DNA from: Pseudomonas proteolytica
Lineage (GTDB): Bacteria > Pseudomonadota > Gammaproteobacteria > Pseudomonadales > Pseudomonadaceae
Reading direction: 5' to 3'
DNA length: 64,000 nucleotides
Assembly: GCF_007858275.1 (NCBI RefSeq)
Contig: NZ_VFEV01000008.1
Location: 108,018-172,017, forward strand
Part shown: piece after piece, positions 32,195-40,351 of the stretch
Position numbering within the stretch: the stretch's first letter is position 1
How the letters are laid out: each line of letters opens with the position of its first letter
Notes under the pieces: generated by a model
Databases searched by the model: none
Seen by the model: the letters and a program-made list of their open reading frames with translations, nothing else
Told to the model about the DNA's origin: nothing
Translations under genes and position numbers: made by a program

Positions 32195-33079
32195 ATGGAT
32201 CTGAACGCCGTTCGCTTGCTGGTTCGCGTCGCCGAAACCCGCAGTTTCACCCGCGCCGCCGGGGATCTGGGGCTCACCCAATCAGGTTTGTCGCGCGCCA
32301 TTTCACGCCTTGAAGCCGAGCTGGGCGTACGCCTGCTGCAACGCAACACCCGCAGCGTCAGCCTGACCCCGGATGGGCAAATGCTGTATGAACGCAGCGC
32401 ACCGTTGCTGGCCGAGCTGGCCGAAACCGAAAAGCTGCTGCTCGACCGTCGTAGCACGCCTTCGGGTTTACTGAAAATCAGCACTCCCTCGCTGTTCGGG
32501 CGCAAAGTGGTGATGCCGGTGATTGGCGAGCTGACCCTACGCTACCCCGAGTTGCGCATCGAAGCGGTGATGACCGACCGCCTCGTGGATATCGTCGATG
32601 AGGGTTTCGACGCCCTGCTGCGTACCGGCGAGATCCAGGACCAGCGCCTGATCGCCCGGGCCTTGACGCCCCTGCGCTGGGTGACCGTCGCCTCCCCCGC
32701 CTACCTGGCGCGCTTTGGCACCCCGCAAACCGTCGAAGAATTGCACGACCATAGCTGCCTGACCGTGCGCAATCTGCGCAGCGGGCGGATGGTGGACTGG
32801 CAGTTCATGCTCGACGGCAAGGTGCGCGATGTCAGCGTCGAAGGGCGGCTGATCTTCGACATTGGCGATGCCCTGGTGGACGGCGCGGTGGGCGGCTTCG
32901 GGATTGCCCAGGTGATGGACTTTGCCGTGCGCGACGACCTCGCTGCCGGGCGCCTGGTGCCGATCCTGGAAAGCTTCGCCGGGCGCAGCCGCGCAATATC
33001 CCTGGTGTATCCACCCTCGCGCCAATACTCGCCGAAGCTGATCGCCTTTGCCGACGCATTGGCACAGGCGCAATGGTAG
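32195..33079 (+). CDS. LysR-family transcriptional regulator
   Basis: From ATG 32195 the protein is 294 aa, a normal LysR length. N-terminal HTH: MDLNAVRLLVRVAETRSFTR, LGLTQSGLSRAISRLEAELG, VRLLQRNTRSVSLTPDG. C-terminal effector domain of the substrate-binding type follows. It is divergent to the DHA2 exporter, the usual arrangement of a LysR regulator and its target. Confidence 0.92.
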   Translation: MDLNAVRLLVRVAETRSFTRAAGDLGLTQSGLSRAISRLEAELGVRLLQRNTRSVSLTPDGQMLYERSAPLLAELAETEKLLLDRRSTPSGLLKISTPSLFGRKVVMPVIGELTLRYPELRIEAVMTDRLVDIVDEGFDALLRTGEIQDQRLIARALTPLRWVTVASPAYLARFGTPQTVEELHDHSCLTVRNLRSGRMVDWQFMLDGKVRDVSVEGRLIFDIGDALVDGAVGGFGIAQVMDFAVRDDLAAGRLVPILESFAGRSRAISLVYPPSRQYSPKLIAFADALAQAQW

Positions 33080-33151
33080 GCAGCGCTTGAATCCAGCGGC
33101 CCGAGTGTGAGAAGAAAGGATGCGCGGCCACCACCAAGAGGTTTTCCAGGG

Positions 33152-33667
33152 ATGAACCTGACATTGACGCCCCCACAATGGGATGACGTGAACGAGTTAC
33201 TGGCGTTCGAGCTGGCCAATCGGGACTTTTTCGAAAGTTGGATCAATGCCCGGCCCGAGGCGTACTACAGCGTCGAAGGCGTTCAGCGCGCCATCGAGAG
33301 CGCACTGCTGGAGGCCAGCGAAGACCGCGCCTATCAGTATCTGATCCGCGAAAACGGCGTGCTGGTGGGGCGGATCAACTTTACCCAAGTGCGCCGCCGC
33401 TACTATCACTCGGCGTCCCTGGGCTACCGCATGGGGGCCCAGTTCACCGGGCGTGGCCTGGCACGACAGGCCGTGGCGCTGGGCCTGCAAAAAGCCTTTG
33501 GCGAACATGCCCTCAAGCGCATCGAAGCCACCGTACGCCCGCAGAACCCAGGCTCGCTGCGGGTGTTGCAGCGCAACGGTTTTACCCAGTACGGGCATTC
33601 ACGCAAGGCGTTCCTGCTCGATGGACAATGGTTCGACCTGCTGCTGTTCGAGGTTCATGCCCCCTGA
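33152..33667 (+). CDS. GNAT N-acetyltransferase (RimJ/RimL-like)
   Basis: 171 aa from ATG 33152 (CAGGG upstream). The GNAT motif A is SLGYRMGAQFTGRGLARQAV and motif B RIEATVRPQNPGSLRVLQRN with GF, typical of RimJ/RimL-type protein or small-molecule acetyltransferases. Substrate unknown. It follows the LysR gene by 72 bases on the same strand. Confidence 0.85.
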   Translation: MNLTLTPPQWDDVNELLAFELANRDFFESWINARPEAYYSVEGVQRAIESALLEASEDRAYQYLIRENGVLVGRINFTQVRRRYYHSASLGYRMGAQFTGRGLARQAVALGLQKAFGEHALKRIEATVRPQNPGSLRVLQRNGFTQYGHSRKAFLLDGQWFDLLLFEVHAP

Positions 33668-33683
33668 TTGGCCGGCCTTGAGT

Positions 33684-35000
33684 CTAGGTGGACAACTGGT
33701 TGGCAAACTGGCCAACCGCACTGACCACTTTCTGCGCGCCGTCCTGGATCTCGACGATCACCGTGCCCGCCTCTGCCGCCAGCGACAAACCCTGCTCGGC
33801 CTGCAACCGGCCATCGGTCATCAGCGCCACGGCATCGCGGGCCATGTCCTGGTTCTGGCGCACCACGCCGACGATTTCTTCCGTGGCTTTGCTGGTACGC
33901 GAGGCCAACTGGCGCACTTCATCGGCCACCACCGCAAACCCGCGACCCTGCTCGCCGGCACGGGCCGCTTCAATCGCGGCGTTGAGCGCCAGCAGGTTGG
34001 TCTGCTCGGCAATCCCGCTGATGGTCTTGACGATAGTGCCAATCACCTGGGACTGGGCGTTGAGCGCCTCGATGCCCTCGCCGGCCTGTTCCATGTGCTT
34101 GGCCAAGTCGCGCATCACCTCCACCGCCTGAGTGACCACAGCGGTACCGCGCTGGGCACTGCTGTCGGTGTGCAATGAGGTGCTGTAGGCAATGTTGGCG
34201 GCCTCGGCCACCGCGCGTTCCTGATTGATCTGGTCGGTGATTACCGTGGCGAACTTGACCACTTTGTACAGCCGGTCGTTGGCGTCCAGCACCGGGTTAT
34301 AGGAGGCTTCCAGCCAGACTTCGCGGCCATGGGCATCCACGCGCTTGAAGCGGCCGGCGACAAACTCACCGCTGTTCAAGCGTTTCCAGAAGGCCTGGTA
34401 GTCAGGGCTGTTGTAATCCTGGGGCTCACAGAACATACGGTGATGTTTGCCCTGGATCTGCGCCAGGCTGTAACCCATGCCCTGCAGGAAACGCTCGTTG
34501 GCGCCCAGCACATTGCCATTGAGGTCGAACTCGATCACCGCCGTGGAGCGCACCAGCGCGGTGATCAGGTTTTCATGCTCACGGGACGCCTCAATGGTGC
34601 GGGTCAGGTCGCTGGAGTACACCGAAAACCGTTTGATGCGCCCGTCCGCGCTCCGCACCGGCTGCACGATGGAGCGCAACCACGCTTCCTTGCCATTGCC
34701 GCGCAGCAGGCGCACGGTGCCGGCAAAGTGTTCGCCACGGCTCAAGGCGTTGGCAAAGCGCTGCTGGAATTCGTCGCGCTTCACATGCTCCGGCACAAAC
34801 CCATGGATGGTATGGCCCAGCAGGTCGCTGGACTTGTAGAACATTTCGTCGAGGAAGTTCTGATTGACCGACTCGATCCGGCCCTCAGGGTCGAGGCTCA
34901 ATGCCAGCATCTCGCTCTCCAGGCTTTCCTTGACCTGCTGCAGGCTGGACAGTTCTTCGCGAAGAGCGGACAGCTCCTGCTTCAAGCGGGTATTGAACAT
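33684..35000 (-). CDS. Soluble PAS-PAS methyl-accepting transducer (BdlA-like)
   Basis: About 438 aa with no membrane segment: a short N-terminal coiled coil ([18 protein letters not shown]), PAS 1 (about 35-145), PAS 2 (about 155-265; [20 protein letters not shown]) and an MCP signalling hairpin with the conserved tip [20 protein letters not shown]. This layout and length match BdlA of P. aeruginosa (417 aa), a biofilm-dispersal chemosensor, though other cytoplasmic PAS-MCPs look alike. No C-terminal receptor-methylation pentapeptide. Start ATG 35000 preferred over GTG 35009. Confidence 0.85.
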   Translation of the reverse strand: MFNTRLKQELSALREELSSLQQVKESLESEMLALSLDPEGRIESVNQNFLDEMFYKSSDLLGHTIHGFVPEHVKRDEFQQRFANALSRGEHFAGTVRLLRGNGKEAWLRSIVQPVRSADGRIKRFSVYSSDLTRTIEASREHENLITALVRSTAVIEFDLNGNVLGANERFLQGMGYSLAQIQGKHHRMFCEPQDYNSPDYQAFWKRLNSGEFVAGRFKRVDAHGREVWLEASYNPVLDANDRLYKVVKFATVITDQINQERAVAEAANIAYSTSLHTDSSAQRGTAVVTQAVEVMRDLAKHMEQAGEGIEALNAQSQVIGTIVKTISGIAEQTNLLALNAAIEAARAGEQGRGFAVVADEVRQLASRTSKATEEIVGVVRQNQDMARDAVALMTDGRLQAEQGLSLAAEAGTVIVEIQDGAQKVVSAVGQFANQLST

Positions 35001-35104
35001 GGGGAACACCGGAGGGCAGTCATAGTGGATTGTCTAACCATCGGCGCTGCCGGCGTTTTCTGAAGAGGGCGTGAGCCCCCTGATACAATTATTTTTTCAG
35101 TGCC

Positions 35105-35437
35105 TCAACTGCCGTTATTACGGCACAAGCCCAAGACCTGATACTCAAGGGTCTTGAGCTGACCGCTGGAATCTTCATAGGTCATGCGCGAGGGCACGAC
35201 CTTGCAGGTCCGAACCGGCGGCGTGACACTCACCACCCGGGCGATATCCAGCTTCATCCCGTAGCGATAAGCCTGCACTTCAGGCACAGGCTTGCCCTGC
35301 GCGGTGGCATAGCGCGCCATGGCCTCCTGGTTTTTTTGCATCAACTGCGCCATGGCGCGGTCCCCGCCACCTTCGGCCATCGCCCCCATGGACAGAGAAA
35401 AAACCACCACGCCCAGGGCTCGTGTCAAATGCTTCAT
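35105..35437 (-). CDS. DUF2790-like small secreted protein
   Basis: 110-aa product (ATG 35437) with a signal peptide (ALGVVVFSLSMGAMA), an EGGGDRAMAQ motif right after the cleavage site, and a DUF2790-type C-terminal half (RTCKVVPSRMTYEDSSGQ, LKTLEYQVLGLC) with a Cys pair that may form a disulfide. Proteins of this kind in pseudomonads often lie near copper/zinc regulators. The start GGGDR motif is shared with the small protein at 37198. Confidence 0.75.
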   Translation of the reverse strand: MKHLTRALGVVVFSLSMGAMAEGGGDRAMAQLMQKNQEAMARYATAQGKPVPEVQAYRYGMKLDIARVVSVTPPVRTCKVVPSRMTYEDSSGQLKTLEYQVLGLCRNNGS

Positions 35438-35550
35438 TAAAGTGTCCTCGTCTGATTTCAAGTCGTTGAAAGTTCAGGATCGAGGGTAACTAACGCTTCC
35501 TGTCAGGAGCTTCACGGGCGGATTACGTATCCGTCATAAACCGTTGAACT

Positions 35551-35568
35551 GGCAAAATTGTAATGTGC
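35551..35568 (+). promoter_or_regulatory. Metal-regulator box upstream of the OprD-type porin
   Basis: GGCAAAATTGTAATGTGC; its core TTGTAATGT recurs exactly upstream of czcC (46011-46019, minus strand) and nearly so at 37098-37106. Likely binding site of one of the two OmpR-type regulators in this region. Confidence 0.5.
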
Positions 35569-35694
35569 AGGCCACCTCGGCGTTATCCGCTGTTTGCAAC
35601 TATGAGCCGGGCTCCCCGCATCAGGGATAGCTCTCCAATAAGAACGCCCCAGGCGACTAAAAAGCTCATAGCTGCCAACACCGAGGAGCGATAC

Positions 35695-37023
35695 ATGCGT
35701 ACTAACCGCACACTTTCCCTTTCCATCATCGCAGCACTGGCCAGCGCAACACCGCTGGCGGGCATGGCCGCAGAAGATAAACCCGAGGGGTTTATCGAAG
35801 GCAGTACGCTGAACGTACTGGCGCGCAACTTTTACTTCAATCGCGATGACCGCAAAGGCCAGTCAAGCCCGACCGGAAACGGCTATTCAGAAGCCTGGGC
35901 CCAGGGCCTGATCGGCAAGTTCGAATCCGGGTTCACCCAGGGCACCGTGGGGTTCGGCCTGGATGCGTTTGCGATATATGGCCTCAAGCTCGATTCCGGC
36001 ACCGGGCGCAGCGGCGGCCGGGGCTCATTCGACATGTTGCCGGTAAACAGCGACAACCGTCCCGAAGACGACTACAGCAAGCTCGGCGGTGCAGCAAAAA
36101 TGCGTTTGCTGGACACGGTGGTCAAAGTCGGCGACGTCTTCCCGCAAACCCCGGTGGTGCACTACGGCGACTCACGCCTGCTGCCGGAAAGCTTTCGTGG
36201 TGTGACCCTGGAAAACACCAGCCTGGAAGGCCTGACCTTGCAAGGTGGACGCTTGCACGCCATGAGCCAGCCAACCCAAAGCGGCATGCGTGAGGGTTTT
36301 GCGACGTTTTACGCAGGCAATGTGAACGCGCCCTGGGTCGGTTACTTCGGCGGCGACTACCAGGCCAATCAGCATTGGAGCCTGAGCCTCTACAGCAGCC
36401 GCCTCAAGGACGCGTGGGATCAGTACTACTTCGGTACAGCGGTCAATTATCCGCTGACGGACGAGGTGGCGATGTTTGCCGGTTTCAACTATTACAACGC
36501 CCAGGACGAGGGCAAGCGGTTGCTGGGCAAGCTCAACAACAATATCTGGAGTGCCAAGCTTGGGGTGAAGGTCGGCGCCCATCGCCTGGCGCTGTCCCAC
36601 CAGCGCAACAACGGCAACGATGACTTCGATTACCTGCGCCAGTCCGACTCGATCTTCCTCGACAATTCGATCCAATACAGCGACTTCAACTCGCCCAAGG
36701 AACGTTCGTGGGCCTTGCGGTATGACCTGGACATGCAGACCCTGGGCATCCCCGGCCTGTCGTTCATGACCCGCTATGGCAAGGGCACTGGCGCTGACTA
36801 CAGCAACGCCAACTCGGTGTATATGCGTCGCGACGCCTTGGGTGACCCACTCACCGACCAGCGCCGCTGGGAGCGCGATATCGAGGCCAAGTACGTGTTC
36901 CAGGGCGGCAGCCTGAAAGACCTGTCGATACGCATTCGCCAGGCGACGGTACGCTCGAGCGCCTTTGAATCGGACCTGGAAGAATTGCGGCTGATCATGG
37001 AATACCCGCTGGCCATCCTCTGA
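35695..37023 (+). CDS. OprD-family outer-membrane porin
   Basis: 442 aa from ATG 35695 (GAGGAG upstream). Signal peptide (LSLSIIAALASATPLAGMA), then the OprD family pattern: FIEGSTLNVLARNFYFNRD, AWAQGLIGKFESGFTQGTVG, SLYSSRLKDAWDQYYFG and a C-terminal LRLIMEYPLAIL. OprD porins take up amino acids and small carboxylates. In P. aeruginosa OprD is repressed by CzcR/CopR; here a member lies in the same block as such regulators and shares a promoter motif with czc. Confidence 0.88.
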   Translation: MRTNRTLSLSIIAALASATPLAGMAAEDKPEGFIEGSTLNVLARNFYFNRDDRKGQSSPTGNGYSEAWAQGLIGKFESGFTQGTVGFGLDAFAIYGLKLDSGTGRSGGRGSFDMLPVNSDNRPEDDYSKLGGAAKMRLLDTVVKVGDVFPQTPVVHYGDSRLLPESFRGVTLENTSLEGLTLQGGRLHAMSQPTQSGMREGFATFYAGNVNAPWVGYFGGDYQANQHWSLSLYSSRLKDAWDQYYFGTAVNYPLTDEVAMFAGFNYYNAQDEGKRLLGKLNNNIWSAKLGVKVGAHRLALSHQRNNGNDDFDYLRQSDSIFLDNSIQYSDFNSPKERSWALRYDLDMQTLGIPGLSFMTRYGKGTGADYSNANSVYMRRDALGDPLTDQRRWERDIEAKYVFQGGSLKDLSIRIRQATVRSSAFESDLEELRLIMEYPLAIL

Positions 37024-37090
37024 TAACACTCAACGGCAAGTGCTTACATTCACTTGCCGTTGACTAGCACTTCTTCACAATTTGCAGCCT

Positions 37091-37108
37091 GTCAGAACTG
37101 TAATATGC
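37091..37108 (+). promoter_or_regulatory. Metal-regulator box upstream of the PtrA-like gene
   Basis: GTCAGAACTGTAATATGC matches the 35551 site at 13 of 18 positions and shares its TGTAAT core; located 90 bases before the start at 37198. Confidence 0.5.
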
Positions 37109-37197
37109 GCCTCACGTTCTTGTTAAGTTGCCCTTCATATACTGCCTGCCTCGACCGACCGCGAACTAACGGCACGGGTCTTTTGCGGAGAAAGTTA

Positions 37198-37392
37198 ATG
37201 AAGCCACTGCACATTTTATTCAGCGTTTTAATCAGTGCTGCCTCCACCGCAGCCCTGGCCGATGACGGCGGTGATCGCTCCCGCCAGTGGCTGGCCGAGT
37301 TTCGCCAGCAGCAGCAACAGATCCACGGCAGCCAAGCCGTGGCCGAGCAAAATCCAGCGCCCTCGGATACATCGGCCCCCACGGCCATCTGA
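37198..37392 (+). CDS. Small secreted protein, PtrA-like
   Basis: 64 aa with signal peptide (LFSVLISAASTAALA) then DDGGDRSRQWLAEFRQQQQQ. The GGDR motif after the signal peptide is that of the PtrA N-terminal family; in P. aeruginosa ptrA precedes copRS and is copper-induced, and the same order (small protein, regulator, kinase) is seen here. PtrA was reported to repress the ExsA-type secretion system; no such role can be claimed here. Good Shine-Dalgarno GGAG. Confidence 0.65.
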   Translation: MKPLHILFSVLISAASTAALADDGGDRSRQWLAEFRQQQQQIHGSQAVAEQNPAPSDTSAPTAI

Positions 37393-37464
37393 GCGGCGCA
37401 CCCCGAGCACATTCATCTCTTGAAGCTTTTTTTGTGGAGCTCCTTTGGAAGGAGATGAATTTTT

Positions 37465-37489
37465 AGCGCCCTCACGGGCGCTTTTTTTT
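37465..37489 (+). terminator. Rho-independent terminator
   Basis: AGCGCCC, TCAC loop, GGGCGCT and eight T. It separates the PtrA-like gene from the regulator gene 138 bases downstream, which therefore needs its own promoter. Confidence 0.9.
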
Positions 37490-37627
37490 GCCCGCTCGAC
37501 GCCATCCAACGCCGCCCTTGACCCTGAAGCTACTTCAAGGCTCAGAATTTTCCTACTTTGTGGACTACAGCCGTTATCCCGTGTAGCTCCCGTCGCCTAT
37601 TCGCTTATCAGTAAGAGGTCAATCTGC

Positions 37628-38302
37628 ATGCGTATCCTTGTGGTTGAGGACGAGCCAAAAACTGCCGACTACTTGCATCAAGGCTTGAGTGAGAGTGGTT
37701 ATGTCGTCGATTGCGCCGCCAGCGGCATCGACGGCCTGCACCTGGCCGGCCAGCACCGCTATGAACTGGTGATCCTCGACGTCAACCTGCCCGGCCAGGA
37801 CGGCTGGCAGGTGCTGCAACAGTTGCGCCGCGACAACACCTTGCGGGTGATGATGCTCACCGCCCGTGGCCGCCTGGCCGATAAGATCAAAGGCCTGGAC
37901 ATGGGCGCCGATGACTATCTGGTAAAGCCTTTCGAATTTCCCGAGTTGCTGGCCAGGGTGCGCTCGTTGCTGCGGCGCAGTGAGCCGATTGCGTTGCCGG
38001 AAATATTGCGCGTCGCCGACCTGGAGCTGGACCCACGTCGCCACCGGGCATACCGGGGTACGCGGCGCATTGACCTGACCACCAAGGAGTTCGCGCTGTT
38101 GCAGGTATTGATGCGCCAGAGTGGCGAGGTGCTGACGCGCACACAGATTATCTCGCTGGTCTGGGACATGAACTTCGACTGCGACACCAATGTGGTAGAG
38201 GTCTCGATCAGCCGGCTGCGGGCCAAGGTCGATGACCAGAGCGAGGTCAAGTTGATCCACACCATTCGTGGCGTGGGCTACGTACTGGAAACACGCCAAT
38301 GA
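37628..38302 (+). CDS. OmpR-family heavy-metal response regulator (CopR/CzcR-like)
   Basis: 224 aa. Receiver domain with acidic pocket (VVEDEPK), phospho-acceptor Asp51 in LVILDVNLP, and Lys in [18 protein letters not shown]-terminal winged helix with EFALLQVLMRQSGEVLTRTQ. The pattern [16 protein letters not shown] is the signature of metal regulators (CopR, CusR, CzcR). It overlaps the kinase gene by 4 bases. Very similar (about three quarters of positions) to the regulator at 46108. Confidence 0.9.
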   Translation: MRILVVEDEPKTADYLHQGLSESGYVVDCAASGIDGLHLAGQHRYELVILDVNLPGQDGWQVLQQLRRDNTLRVMMLTARGRLADKIKGLDMGADDYLVKPFEFPELLARVRSLLRRSEPIALPEILRVADLELDPRRHRAYRGTRRIDLTTKEFALLQVLMRQSGEVLTRTQIISLVWDMNFDCDTNVVEVSISRLRAKVDDQSEVKLIHTIRGVGYVLETRQ

Positions 38303-39705
38303 GAACCGGCAGTCTATCCATGCGCCTGGGGCTCACCGTCAGCCTGATGGGCGCCGGCCTGGTGCTGTTGCTGGCGAGCCTGGCGTACCTGGCCCTCACC
38401 CATGAGCTGGAAAACCTCGCGCGCAAGGGCCTGGAAAGCAAGATGGAGCAGATCCAGCACAGCCTGCTGCAAGACCTCAACACCCGCGACATCAGTGCCC
38501 GGCCCCATTCACTGCTGGACCTGGTGATGGGCCATGACAACTTCTACCTGACCATCATCGGCCCCGCGCCCGCCAATGCGGTGTTGCTGAGCGTCGGTGC
38601 CAGGCCCCAGGAGCCCTTGCTGCTGGACTTTGCCGCGAGGCAAACCCTGGGGTTTCTGAACTGGACCGATGGCCGTGATAACCAGATCCTCAGCGCATCG
38701 AGCCTGATGCGCCTGCACACCGGGGAGAACGTGCGGGTGTTGCTGTCCCTGGATCGTTCCGACGATCAGGCACTGCTCAGTGCCTACCTGCAATCCACGG
38801 TCATCGCCCTGCCGCTGTTGTTGATCCTGATTGGTATGGGTGCGTGGTGGCTGGTGCAGCGCGGGCTCGCCCCATTGCAGCAATTCAGCCGCGTCGCCGC
38901 CAAAGTCACTACCCAGGACCTGAGCCATCGCCTGGCCGTCGACAACCTGCCCAGGGAACTCAACGAACTGGCGCGGGGCATCAACGTGATGCTCGATCGG
39001 CTGGATGCCGGAGTACAGCAACTGTCGCAATTCTCCGACGACCTGGCCCACGAACTGCGCGCGCCCTTGACCAACCTGATGGGCAAGGCCCAGGTGACCT
39101 TGTCCCGTGCCCGGGCGCCCGACGAGTACAAATCGGCGTTGGAGTCCAGCACCGAAGAACTGGACCGCTTGGCGCGGATCGTCGCCGACATGCTATTTCT
39201 GGCCCAGGTCAGCCATCCGGCGGCGCGGGCTTCGTTTACCGCAGTGAACCTGCGCGATGAAGCGCTACGGGTCATGGAGCTATTTGCGTTGAGCGCCGAA
39301 GACAAAGCGTTGAAGCTGAGCCAGGCGGGCGACGCCTGGGTCCTGGGTGATCGGCTGATGGTTCAACGGGCCATTTCCAACCTGCTGTCCAACGCAATCC
39401 GCCATAGCCCGCACGGCTCTAGAATTTCATTGCAGGTCGACACCCATCACCAGCGTGTATCGCTGACCGTCAGCAACCCGGGCACGGGAATTGAAGCGCA
39501 ACACCTGCCGCACCTGTTCGAGCGTTTTTACCGCGCCGACAACAGCCGCGCCCGCACCGAAGGCGGCACCGGGCTGGGGCTGGCGATCGTGCGCTCGATC
39601 ATGAGCCTGCACCAGGGCCAGGCCGAGGCCAACTGCGTGCCGGGCGACGTGACCCAGTTCCGGCTGATATTCCCCACCCTGTCCGCCACCCCGCAAGTCC
39701 CGTAG
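38299..39705 (+). CDS. Heavy-metal sensor histidine kinase (CopS/CzcS-like)
   Basis: 468 aa: membrane segments near 13-34 and 160-180, a periplasmic sensor of about 125 residues, HAMP (about 182-233), H-box with His251 in DDLAHELRAPLTNLMG, N-box NLLSNAIRHSPHG and G-box GGTGLGLAI. Type of TIGR01386 metal kinases. It is the only kinase gene near two very similar regulators, so it may phosphorylate both. The periplasmic domain has few His or Met, so the metal cannot be named. Confidence 0.9.
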   Translation: MRTGSLSMRLGLTVSLMGAGLVLLLASLAYLALTHELENLARKGLESKMEQIQHSLLQDLNTRDISARPHSLLDLVMGHDNFYLTIIGPAPANAVLLSVGARPQEPLLLDFAARQTLGFLNWTDGRDNQILSASSLMRLHTGENVRVLLSLDRSDDQALLSAYLQSTVIALPLLLILIGMGAWWLVQRGLAPLQQFSRVAAKVTTQDLSHRLAVDNLPRELNELARGINVMLDRLDAGVQQLSQFSDDLAHELRAPLTNLMGKAQVTLSRARAPDEYKSALESSTEELDRLARIVADMLFLAQVSHPAARASFTAVNLRDEALRVMELFALSAEDKALKLSQAGDAWVLGDRLMVQRAISNLLSNAIRHSPHGSRISLQVDTHHQRVSLTVSNPGTGIEAQHLPHLFERFYRADNSRARTEGGTGLGLAIVRSIMSLHQGQAEANCVPGDVTQFRLIFPTLSATPQVP

Positions 39706-39776
39706 CTATCGACTCCCTTGCCACACTCACCAGCCTTATTGCCGCAAACGGGCTTGCTATGGCAAGCAGGTTCGTT

Positions 39777-40330
39777 GTGGAGAACGGTCTTGTCGTGGCG
39801 AGCGGCCTTGTCGTGGCGAGCGGGCTTGCCCCGCGCTGGGCTGCGCAGCAGCCCCAACAAACCCACCCCAGTTACCCCAGGCACACCGAGCAATCAGGTT
39901 CTAGGGCGGCTTCGCCACCCAACGGGGGAAGCCCCCTCTCCACAACAAGTCCCCCCTCCACATTTCCCGCGCCAGCCACCCCACTGTGGCGAGCGGGCTT
40001 GCCCCGCGCTGGGCTGCGCAGCAGCCCCAACAAACCCACCCCAGTTACCCCTGACACACCGAGCAAGCAGGTTTTAGGGCGGCTTCGCCACCCAACGGGG
40101 GACAAGCCCCCTCTCCACAACAAGCCCCCTCTCCACAATAAGTCCCCCCTCCACATTTCCCGCCCCAACCACCCCACTGTGGCGAGCGGGCTTGCCCCGC
40201 GCTGGGCTGCGCAGCAGCCCCAACAAACCCACCCCACTTACCCCAGGCACACCGCGCAAGCAGGTTTTAGGGCGGCTTCGCCACCCAACGGGGGACAAGC
40301 CCCCTCTCCACAACAAGCCCCCTCTCCACC
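39777..40330. repeat. Triplicated REP-type composite repeat array
   Basis: Three direct copies start with GTGGCGAGCGGGCTTGCC at 39813, 39986 and 40179 (periods 173 and 193). Each has two inner hairpins (GGGCTGC-GCA-GCAGCCC and GGGCGGC-TTC-GCCACCC) and ends in ACAAGCCCCCTCTCCACA, an imperfect inverse of its start. The first start has two extra degenerate 18-base heads (39777, 39795), and the ends carry two or three 18-base units, accounting for the period difference. It fills the gap between the convergent kinase and czcA; no gene is credible there. Confidence 0.85.
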
Positions 40331-40351
40331 GTAAGCCCGTCCAGCGCGAGG

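Noticed and set aside
37198..37392. Link between the PtrA-like protein and the type III cluster at the left end
   Set aside because: P. aeruginosa PtrA acts on ExsA; this cluster is HrpL-controlled and no ExsA is visible, so co-occurrence alone is not evidence.
39813..40330. Possible CRISPR array
   Set aside because: Units of 173-193 bases are nearly identical throughout, with no short repeat/unique spacer alternation and no cas genes.
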